Assembly: GCF_000801105.2 (NCBI RefSeq)
Contig: NW_026615423.1
Span: forward strand, 1-64,000
Reading direction: 5' to 3'
DNA length: 64,000 nt
From: Raphanus sativus
Taxonomy: Eukaryota > Streptophyta > Magnoliopsida > Brassicales > Brassicaceae
The notes under the pieces were generated by a model. The model was not told the origin of the DNA and made no database searches. It was given only the letters and a program-made list of their open reading frames with translations. Positions 24,451 through 33,894 of this stretch are shown here, piece after piece (position 1 is the stretch's first letter; the number at the start of each line of letters is the position of its first letter). The translations under genes and the position numbers were made by a program.

Positions 24451-25972
24451 GAAAGTTAGTGATCAGAGGGAAGTCGGTGAGGTGAACGATGTCATCTGAG
24501 TGAGGGAGATCTCCCATCCACGTTGAGGCGTAAGTCTACATCTGCTATTTTTCTTTTGTTGATGATATATAGGAATCAATATGTATACATCAAATTGTAT
24601 ACTAGTAGTTAAAGTTTTAAATGATATATTTCTTGTTGTTTTTTAGTTATGGAATAATCTCCTTTTTAGGGGCAAGTGGAGAAGGCTCGTTATAACACAC
24701 ACATCTTCATCATATATTGTCGTCCCTCACCGACAACCTTCCTACCTTATTGCCTCTGTTTTGTCCCATCGCTTTCAACACATTTTCCATTAATAGCTAA
24801 CTTCAATCTGAATTAGATTTTGTTGAATTCGTTTTATTTGCTCTCTTTTTGGAGTGTGAAATTTCTATGAATCGAGATCACGTTATAAGACCACTAAGGA
24901 AATAAAAGATTAAAATGACAGTTTAATTACTATTCACACTTTATCCTTGTATTCTGTGATTTAGGAAGGCTTTATGTAACCATATAGAAAACTGCTAACC
25001 GGCCTTTTACTAAAGCCCAATAAGCAACGGTTTTAGAAGCCAAATCCCTTATATACTAAAATACAAATCAACTGACATGTGAAAACTAAAAAAAATAATA
25101 ATAATTGAAAAATGCAGAAAAACAAAACATGTTTTTGTTCATCAAAATATGGAAACTTCAAAATAACTCAAATAACCTAAATAACTTGACAAATTAAATT
25201 ACGACATGTGGAATATATGTTTAAAAACTGAAAATAATATATTGGAAAAATATTTTATCTCCAATTTATAGAAATTTTATCCAAAATTTTATAAGAATAT
25301 CTTATCTTGCATTCAAAATCAGTTGACAACAAATAAAACTGTTTTCTTTTCCTATATAATCTTTAATCAATTCATTTACTCTCTACATTTTCTCTATCTT
25401 TTCCATTATCAAATATCGATGCTTATCAACAATATATCTATAGCTCAAACAGTCTTATGGTTATTCAGTTTTAGTTTTCAATAAAAAATCCAATTCGAGA
25501 AAAAATTCAACAACAAATGTAACAAATGTAAGTTATCTGAATTTTTAATTCTTTTATTTGTAAATTTAGAATTTACAAATATGTCTTTTTGTGGTTTATC
25601 CTTACGAAATTACTATTAATTTTAGTATTTTGAATATAACATGCACTACATATATGAGAAACACAATCTGTTTGACATAAGTAACATTATTTCACAAAAA
25701 CTAAAGAGAACAAATGTTCATGGCACACATGTGACACGCATGAAACCCCACGTTCTAATTTCACGTTTAAAATCTTCAAGTTTTTACATCTATTTTAGCC
25801 AATGTACGAATTTATTTCATGTGTGAAATCTATTTGTGAGAACCAGTTTTTATGCAAGGTCAAATTTAAATCGCCATAGATTCTTAAATAGAAAATATTC
25901 AAAAAAATTAATTGTTAATGAACATGAAAAAATGTTACAAAAACAATGTTTCTCAGACATTTTCATAAATTT

Positions 25973-26202
25973 AGAGAATCATGATTCATTTTAGGTGTAA
26001 AAAGTGTAGCCATTACAAAAAGATAGAAATTTTTGTCAAAAATGATGAATCAATTCAAGAGAAAGGTGGTGAAAGAGAAATTGGGTGAGATAACTATAAA
26101 AAAACAATAATTCATTAACTAACTAAAATCACGATCTTCTCTCCTTTTTTCTCTTCCTATTTCTCTCTATCCTCTTTCTACAAAACTAAATTCCTTTTTT
26201 TT
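25973..26202. other. Left-arm-specific 230-bp segment without transposon ends
   Basis: The right arm joins the flanks directly (near 45934-45935). No target-site duplication or inverted ends are seen, and the segment is AT-rich with a CT-rich end. A deletion in the right arm is as likely as an insertion here. Nothing else is recognisable in 24530-27170. Confidence 0.6.
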
Positions 26203-27171
26203 CTTAGCTATTTTACAAAGAAGTCCAAATCTAAATGCAACTTTTCTATGAATACAGCTATCTCTTAATCATGTTTTTAGATTATTTGACTAACATAATA
26301 TTTTTTATTGAAAATTATTTTACAGTTTTATGATCAAATCATTTAAGAGTATAAATTTAACCGTGCATAACATTAGTATTAATAAAATCCCACGAGCATC
26401 TAAAACACTACTATAACTTGCTTTCAGTGCAGTGTTTGAGACTTAGTAGTTAACATAAAACGAGGTTTTTATTAGTAGTATTGATTAGTCAATAAGAAAA
26501 CGATAGTGATTTCTGAATTTACCAGCAAAGTCTAAACCCTTGAAGAATAAAAGGTGTTTTCACATCCCAATATGTCTAAAAGACACATTTTGGTGTCGAT
26601 TAAATGGTAAAAACTCTCACGAGTTTCGAATTTGGGTAAAGGCATTTTGATTCCAGTTTTTGCTTGTTTTGACAACTTTAGAAATTTCACAGAAATAGAT
26701 AAATACCGTGGTCCATCTAAAATAGACGTGATAAGCATGGGAACCATCCAAATTAGGGTACAAATTGTGACTCATACCTACTTTTCTCCATATTCAATCT
26801 CTTTCATAGTTCTTCAACTCATTTATAAATTCAAAAGGCTGCGTTTTTTTATCATAAGAGTTATAGAGTAGCATAGTATCAAAACACTAACTACGAAATA
26901 TACAAATCAGGAAGATGATGTTGATCATTCCGTATTAAACAAGCGATACCTTATGGTTTGTGCAACTTTTCTATAAAAAGAAACCTAGGTTTTGTCAGAT
27001 GCACACTGAACTAGTTTAACAAGGGATGAAATTAAAGACTTCCATCTCAAAAACTTAGTCCATCTCCGGCAGAAATATCAGTCTTGTCCAATAAACCAAA
27101 GCTACACAACATGACCAACATAATGGACCTAGCCCATGATGAGCTACATGAAGAATAGGCCTATTAGCTAA

Positions 27172-27208
27172 AAGCCTTGTATATTAAACAAGCTTATATA
27201 CAAGGCTT
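27172..27208. repeat. Perfect 13-bp inverted repeat upstream of NAPRT1
   Basis: AAGCCTTGTATAT (27172-27184) and ATATACAAGGCTT (27196-27208) form a stem with an 11-nt loop, about 330 bp before the NAPRT1 start. The right arm keeps both halves exactly (44937-44973). Confidence 0.8.
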
Positions 27209-27455
27209 ATAGGATACACAAGATAATGGAGCTGGCCCAATACTAGTAAACTGAGCATTGTAAAACCCATCTGCACAATCTTATTTTTTCCCACTCGAGT
27301 CTTTTCTTTTGGTCGAAAAAATAAAAAAGTTTGAAAAATCTTATTTTTTTTAACTTTAGATTTGGGGTTGAAGAAGACTGGAGTTGAACTTTGAACCCTG
27401 GGGACAAGTTTGTCGTGATTCTCACGCCCAACACTTTTTTTTTTTAATAAAGAAT

Positions 27456-27464
27456 CTATAAGTA
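27456..27464 (+). promoter_or_regulatory. Putative TATA box of NAPRT1 (left copy)
   Basis: CTATAAGTA lies 70 bp before the ATG, followed by a CACTCACTCACT leader. It is conserved in the right arm (44682-44690). Confidence 0.45.
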
Positions 27465-27533
27465 GTGCCCACTCACTCACTCATTCTCTTACCTCAAACA
27501 TAATCACAACTCACAAAACACAGAGTTTAATCA

Positions 27534-27703
27534 ATGGAGAAGACGAAAGAGAACGTTTTTGGAGATGGGAAGAAACAGAAAGCGGGTCGGGTCGTGGAGA
27601 AACCGACGAACCCGATGGTGACTCCTCTCCTGAACGATCTTTACCAATTCACCATGGCTTATGCTTACTGGAAAGCCGGAAAGCAATCAGAACGATCCGT
27701 GTT

Positions 27704-27751
<48 letters not shown>

Positions 27752-30363
27752 GAATTGAATCTCAAATCGAAAGTCTGAGACTTTTATCATCATCCTTCAT
27801 CAGGTTTGATTTGTATTTTCGTAAGAACCCATTTGGGGGAGAGTACACTATCTTCGCCGGGTTAGAAGAATGCATCAAGTTCCTCGCTAACTTCACTTTG
27901 ACCGACCAAGAGATCGATTTCGTTCGTCACTCCTTACCTTGTTGTGAGGTAATCAAACAAAACAAAACGAAAGGTCTCTCCTTTTTTCAAAAAGTATCGA
28001 ACTTTTTGTTTATTTTTAGTAATGTTGAAAGCAGGAAGCTTTCTGTGATTACCTTCGTGGGCTTGATTGTTCCGACATTGAAGTCTATGCTATTTCTGAA
28101 GGATCTGTCGTGTTTCCTAAAGTGCCTTTGCTCAGAATCGAAGGTCCTGTTGCTGTGAGTTTGTCTTTCATCTCATTAGCTTTGAATTGATTTTGATTGG
28201 TTAGGTTCTGATCAGTTTGGTTTGCTTAGGTTGTGCAATTGTTGGAAACTCCGTTTCTGAATCTCATCAACTACGCGTCTCTGGTTGCTACCAACGCAGC
28301 AAGGCATCGGTTTGTTGCTGGCAAATCTAAGCTCCTGCTTGAGTTTGGTGCTCGCAGAGCTCAGGTTTCCTCTTCTCAAACTTGTTACTTGTTACCCTTA
28401 GATGTTGAGTTGCTTAATCTCTCTCTTATCTCTCTTATGTTGTTTATAGGGACCTGATGGTGCAATAAGCGCATCAAAGTATTGCTACCTTGGAGGCTTT
28501 GATGCAACCAGGCATGTCTTATGGTCTTATTACTAGTGTCATTGTTCTGTTTATAGAAGCAATGTTTGTTTACTTGCTTTGTTCTTATGGCAGCAACGTT
28601 GCGGCGGGGAGACTGTTTGGAATACCTCTCCGTGGTACACATTCCCATGCTTTTGTCAGCTCATTCATGGTATAGTAAGCCAACTCTCTAAAATACTCAA
28701 ACATCGAAAGCAAAAAGGTAAAAAAAGATTTATCCTCTACATTGGTAAAAATTTGCAGAGCCTTGATGAGATTGTTGACAAAGCGCTTCGAAGCTCTGAT
28801 GGGAAAACCACTTGTGAAGATTTCGTCAGTCTAGTCCAAACATGCCTATCCAAGATTCAGGTTTGCTTATGAGAAAACTTTATAAATTCATTTCTTTGGT
28901 TGGTCTAAGTTCGGCCGGTTTCATCGTAGAGTTTTTTATTGTATTTGTTTTATAAATTTACTGTATTTATAGAAGTCATCTGCACTGTCTGGGATCTTCT
29001 CTGAGACAAACAAAAGCGAGCTTGCAGCTTTCACATCCTACGCACTGGCTTTCCCCAGCGCCTTTCTTGCTCTTGTTGATACTTACGATGTCATGAAAAG
29101 TGGAATCCCTAACTTCTGTGCTGTTGCTTTAGCACTTAATGAACTGGGGTGTGTTAAGAAAACTTCCACTGATGCTCTTTTTGTCTTTTAACTTTACAAG
29201 ATTCATGACTTTTATTGGCTGTTATATGCAGATACAAAGCAGTAGGCATTAGGCTTGATTCAGGTGACTTAGCTTACCTCTCTACTGAGGCCAGGAAGTT
29301 CTTTTGCGGCGTAGAGAGAGAGCTTAATGTGTCCGACTTTGGTAAGATGATCATTACCGCTAGTAACGATCTTAACGAAGAGACAGTGGATGCTCTTAAC
29401 AAACAGGTAACTCTCACTTTAACCTTAACCTTATGAAATGTCTTTTTCTCTGTCCTTACTTTGATGGAATGTGACTTTAGGGTCATGAAGTAGACGCCTT
29501 TGGAATCGGAACCAACTTAGTGACTTGCTATTCACAAGCCGCGTTAGGCTGTGTTTTCAAACTCGTGGAGATCAATAAGCAGCCTCGGATCAAACTCTCT
29601 GAAGATGTTACTAAGGTTTTTGACTCTCTGGTCTTTCAACTTTAAAAAGTTTCTTTCTTTGATAATAAAACTTTTGCATCTGGTCTTTCAGGTATCTATA
29701 CCATGTAAGAAGCGTACTTACAGATTATTCGGAAAAGAAGGTTACCCTCTAGTTGATATCATGACTGGAGAGAACGAACCACCACCTAAGGTAAAAAAAA
29801 AAAAGCAAAAAGGCGCCTTGAAAGATTTGTTTTGTCTTAAAAGGCGCCTTTTGAATCTTTTTTTTTTCTGGATTTTCAAGGTTGGTGAGAGGTTGCTTTG
29901 CCGTCATCCATTCAATGAATCAAAAAGGGCTTATGTGGTGCCACAACGTGTGGAAGAGCTTCTTAAATGTTACTGGCGTGGAAATGCAGGTTATTACACC
30001 TGACTTCTCAATCTCACTACTTTGCTGACAAAATGCTAATGACTCTCACTCTCATTATGTTTGTGAAGGTGAAGCTAGGGAAGAGCTGGAGCCATTGAAA
30101 GAGATAAGAAGCCGTTGCATTAAACAGCTTGAGAACATGAGACCTGATCATATGAGAAGATTAAACCCTACTCCTTATAAGGTAATAAAACACCAACACC
30201 ATGAGCTGAGAGAACCTGTTTTTTTTTTTTTTGGTATTCAGAGAGAGAAATAAACTTTAATTGTTTTTACTTAAAAACTTTACAGGTTAGTGTGAGCGCC
30301 GAGTTGTATGACTTCATCCACAACCTCTGGCTCAACGAAGCTCCTGTCGGTGAACTGCACTGA
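27534..30363 (+). CDS. NAPRT1: Nicotinate phosphoribosyltransferase 1 (left copy)
   Basis: Fourteen exons: 27534-27700, 27804-27948, 28035-28154, 28230-28364, 28450-28511, 28594-28669, 28759-28860, 28973-29148, 29232-29406, 29481-29615, 29692-29790, 29881-29989, 30069-30181, 30286-30363. They total 1692 nt (563 residues), close to the Arabidopsis length of about 559. The enzyme makes nicotinate mononucleotide from nicotinate and PRPP, the entry step of NAD salvage. Visible family features are [14 protein letters not shown] near the start, [27 protein letters not shown], the [12 protein letters not shown] phosphoribosyl-binding segment and [13 protein letters not shown]. Intron 5 has a GC donor (accag/GCATGT), intact in both copies; other introns are GT-AG. 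Intron 1 carries a long CT microsatellite (about 27704-27748). The convergent neighbour is the PLC-X gene, as in Arabidopsis At4g36940/At4g36945. Confidence 0.96.
27704..27748. repeat. (CT)n microsatellite in NAPRT1 intron 1
   Basis: About 22 CT units directly after the intron 1 donor. The right copy has only a short GA run here (about 44423-44436). Confidence 0.9.
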
Positions 30364-30578
30364 TATTTTTTTTTTCTACAAAATGTAGCTTTCTTCTCTT
30401 GTGCCTCTGTCAATGTTAAGATATAATAACCCATTGTATCAGCTTTTGCTACTTTACGACTTCTTGATCCCTCACTCTTTACAACTTTGTCTATTTTTTT
30501 TTTTGAACTTGTATTCACCAAACATTTACTCGGAATAAAACTCAGAAGATTCAATCTTCTTAGACTTTTATCACCTTG

Positions 30579-30809
30579 AGGAAAATCCACAATGTGTATT
30601 TAGTTGATCTCTCTTGCTTCTAATTTTTTTAGATCTAGTCTTGTGATGATAATCCAACTCCCAAAGACCAAATCAATACCATCAAACAAATGATAAGAAC
30701 TTGTTGTTGTTTCGGTCTTGGAGTCAGATTATCATCACAACACAAGATCAAAAAAAAAACTTATGAGAAGCAAAGTGGGATCAACCATATATACATACTG
30801 GATTTTCCT
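30579..30809. repeat. Long imperfect foldback 3' of NAPRT1
   Basis: The arms at about 30579-30676 and 30707-30809 are reverse complements, with roughly 85 percent agreement by eye and a loop of about 30 nt. Paired blocks include AGGAAAATCCA, GTTGATC, TTGCTTCT, GTGATGATAAT and AGACC. The transcript would fold into a hairpin of about 230 nt. It lies about 215 bp after the NAPRT1 stop. Such foldbacks can be MITEs or young MIRNA/siRNA precursors; no target-site duplication was identified. It is present in both arms of the large repeat (right copy 41362-41592). Confidence 0.75.
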
Positions 30810-30984
30810 ATGCTCCTGAAAATCCTTGAGCATGTTGCTGAGAAAGATTGTGAAGCTTGGGAAGAAGGAGGAGACCAAAGAGATAAGAAGAAGTTTATTA
30901 GTATGATGAAGCAAACGTTTTCTAGAGAGGATGAAGAAGTAACAATGAGGCTCTCTGTTTATATATACATAATAAACAAGAAAG

Positions 30985-31265
30985 AAAGCTTTTGTGGGAA
31001 ACAGAGGTACCCCTTTTCCACGAGCAAAAGTTGTGGCTTACAATGTCACTGGGCCTACCTATCATCAATAAGTCACTTTTGTGGTGTCACCTCCGTTCAA
31101 TGAATTATCGTAATCGGAGCTTATGTGGTACCACAACGTGTTGCAAGAGCTTCTGAAAAATGTTATTAGCATATCAATGTGGGTGGTAGAAAACAGAGTT
31201 CTTATACATATGTAACCATGACAACAGCTTTGCTACTTTATGAGTTCATTACACTCTTTTTTACA
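30985..31265 (+). pseudogene. Decayed partial duplicate of the NAPRT1 3' end
   Basis: Between NAPRT1 and the PLC-X gene there is a degraded second copy of NAPRT1 sequence. The segment 31088-31165 matches exon 12 (shared TTCAATGAAT, GCTTATGTGGT, CCACAACGTGT, AAGAGCTTCT). The piece 30995-31017 recalls exon 11 (GGAAACAGAGGTACCC for GGAAAAGAAGGTTACCC). The stretch 31225-31265 matches NAPRT1 3' UTR text at 30440-30485 (GCTACTTTA, TTACAA). A weaker exon 13-like stretch (GTGAAGCTTGGGAAGA, near 30851) sits upstream, out of order. Stops and frameshifts abound, so no product is expected. The open frame of 137 codons at 30690-31103 runs over this and the foldback and is probably fortuitous. Shared by both arms. 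Confidence 0.7.
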
Positions 31266-31369
31266 AACATTCCTCAGTTTGTTTCCGTTGCACAATAATA
31301 ATTCATTTCGTGGGTGAAAACTAAATCATTTTGTGTCATATTAGTACAAACATTAGCTTCAATGACAAA

Positions 31370-33614
31370 CTACCACCACAACAAGAGAGTCGCCGCAGAG
31401 ATCATAAAGAGAGAAGCCAATCCAACTCCTGTTGAAACAGCATTACCCGCCGGAAGATCGCTCGGATCTCGTGTAGACTCTCCTCCTGCTGCTGGTTTCG
31501 GAGCTGCCTTTGGAGGAGGAGCATCACACGTTCCAAAAGTTGCGTTTGACTGTTCATATGTAATAATATATATAACACATTCATCATTATTACCTCAATG
31601 AAATGTAACAAAAAAGACTAATCTAAAGGAATAAGTAAACTAACCTTGCAAAGGCTTAAAGTGTCACAACCACATGTCAGACGACCGTTTGCTGCGTCTA
31701 CAGCTTCTGCAGCTCCTCCACCATCACTCCTCTGTAGTCATTAAACATTCCAATTAGCACTAACACATTCTCTAAACAAAACAAAGCTTGTAGAATATCA
31801 AAATAGCACCTGGTAATAATCAACCGCGATAAAGTTAGGCCACCTTTTACCAGCTGCTTCATGACAAGTCGTCATCATTTTGATCAGCGGCGATGAATTA
31901 TCCGCGCATGCTTGCGTTGCATTCGGATTGGTTATAAAGTAGTTCTGTAGAACCAAAGAACGAGACTTCGTATCCAATGGAGGTGACTCGTTTCGGTTCG
32001 TGCATGATCCATCGTTCATTCCATCATTACCATCTACATATATATATTATAGTCTTGTTAAGTCTGGTCATTAATTAAGATTTCACTAAGATCATTACAA
32101 AAAAACTCACATTGATTTTCAACCATGTAATCCCACTGGTAAGCAAGACCTTCAGAAGCTTCTTTACCCTTCTTGGAAGTGAACACCACAAGCCTTTGGT
32201 TCTGCTTCACCATATCATTTACCGTAGGCCAGTCCTTACCGTCTTTCGGCATTCTCGAAACCGGAAACAGGAACTTACTCAATCCAGATGCTTTGAACAC
32301 CTTCACACAAGACCGAACATGATTGGTTCTTAGCATACAAAACTACCAAAACAATATGTGTCAAATGTACTATTATATACCTTAGTCAAGCCTCGTGAAG
32401 ATGTAACGTAATCTTCCAGGATGATTGTAACGACCTCAGATAAGTTTGACTCAAGAAAGTCATTGATCTCTTTGAGCGCATTGACAGCAGGTTGCTACAT
32501 CGTTAATGCACGTTGAAACCTCAACTAAAATAATTTATTTTGTTATGGAAGCTAATTCAAATGCAAGTGCAACTTACAAAGGCTGTAAAGTTAAAGCAAG
32601 ACCCTGCTGCTGAATGACACAACCATATATCGTTTCTAAAGTCATAGACATCGAGCATAATCCCTCTCACACCATTCTGCAACCAAAACATTCATTGGGA
32701 GGGGGGACAAGGTCAAGCACTTGAGTTTTGAGTTGTGTTTTGTTTTTTTCTGTTAGTTTTAGTTTTTACACGTGGAAAAGTATGATAAAGTTGATATTTG
32801 ATCAAAAAAAGTTTCATTACAAAAGCCACCAACTAATAAAGCAGACATTGTCTTATTATTCAAACCTAAGCAACAACAACTTGTAGAGTAAGTCAAATTC
32901 TTAAATTAGAAAAGAATAGTTCTAATACGGAACTTGTCAAAAAAAAGAATCTAAGTATGAGAATGAAGAGAGAGAGAGAGAGAGAGAGAGACCTTAAGCT
33001 GATTGGTGATGGAGTCTTCTTGATTCCTTGGAGAGATGATGAATGAGCCAATTGTTGATTTTGCACTCGTGATAGAGTACGAATTGTGTGTCGTTAGCCA
33101 TGAGTACTTGTTAAACGGCAAACCATTCACCTACTCATCACCAAAACCACATGCATTCCCATTATTTTCCATTCATCATCACCCCCAAGAAAAATACTAA
33201 AAGTGAACAAAGAACAGTAAAGAAAGTGATATGATACCTTGGAAGTCGGGTTTAGAGGTCGGATCCGGGTACAAGTAGACCCGGTATTACCACTTGCAGG
33301 ACAGCTCTGGCAACTCAAACCGGCGTCGCATCGGCTGCTTGAACTACATGTTTCCCCCATCTATGAATCATAGATTCAAATTCAACGTCTCTGTTATTAG
33401 TTCTTGAAAACATGTTATGAGATTTCAAAGAGAATGGTGTAGAGAGAAAGAAAAGAACCTGGAGACTTAAAACAAAAGATGATAAACAGAAGGCTGTGAT
33501 CATGAGAAGGAAGAAGCGTTGCGTGAAGAAATCAAAGCCCTGCATTTGAAATAACAAGTGTTTTAGGGTTTATGGAAATCACGAAGAGGAACAGAGGAAT
33601 CCACATACCTCCAT
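31370..33614 (-). CDS. PLC-like phosphodiesterase, X-domain protein, GPI-anchored type (left copy)
   Basis: Minus-strand mirror of the right-arm gene at 38563-40801, with the same ten-exon structure, first exon only six bases (ATGGAG), and about 413 residues. The product starts with a signal peptide ([20 protein letters not shown]), then a Cys-rich segment ([19 protein letters not shown]). A PI-PLC X-like domain follows with the catalytic-type His in WLTTHNSYS and a second His in [12 protein letters not shown]. The end is a hydrophobic tail ([16 protein letters not shown]) preceded by a Ser/Pro/Gly-rich region, consistent with GPI anchoring at the cell surface. Arabidopsis At4g36945 is the syntenic relative; its substrate is not known to me, and plant members lack the Y, C2 and EF-hand parts of true phosphoinositide PLCs. 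Left and right copies differ at few residues, for example Met/Leu in the signal peptide. Confidence 0.92.
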
Positions 33615-33794
33615 TTTTGCCGAGAGAGAGAGAGAGAGAGAAAGAGAGGTGGTGAAGTGAATGCAAAAAAGTTTTTTTTTCTTCAAGAGACATAATAGAG
33701 ATTTAATGGTGATGATTAATTAAATTAAAACACGGGGATTGGTTGAAACTTGTTACATTTTGAATTTTCTTTGATTAAATAAAATTTCTTTTTA

Positions 33795-33894
33795 NNNNNN
33801 NNNNNNNNNNNNNNNNNNNNNNNNNNNNNNNNNNNNNNNNNNNNNNNNNNNNNNNNNNNNNNNNNNNNNNNNNNNNNNNNNNNNNNNNNNNNNN
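33795..33894. other. Assembly gap of exactly 100 N
   Basis: One hundred N characters, the conventional filler for a gap of unknown size joining two contigs in a scaffold. Left-arm homology reaches base 33794; single-copy DNA begins at 33895. Confidence 1.

Larger units (their letters stand above)
4320..33794 (+). repeat. Left arm of giant imperfect inverted repeat
   Basis: This arm is the reverse complement of 38375-64000 over its whole length. Paired landmarks include the PLC-X ATG (33614 with 38563), the NAPRT1 ATG (27534 with 44612), the AP2 ATG (12784 with 57517), and 4320 with the last base of the window. The coordinate sum of paired sites falls from 72177 near the centre to 68320 at the outer end. 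So the left arm is about 3.9 kb longer, most of it explained by five extra transposons. Substitutions and small indels are frequent in intergenic DNA and rare in exons. Homology runs to the last base before the N gap, and the outer end lies beyond the window. Confidence 0.97.

Noticed and set aside
30690..31103. Open frame of 137 codons between NAPRT1 and the PLC-X gene, identical in both arms
   Set aside because: It runs through one arm of the foldback and the decayed NAPRT1 duplicate, with low-complexity Lys/Glu content and no known domain. Conservation between arms reflects recent common origin of the whole region.
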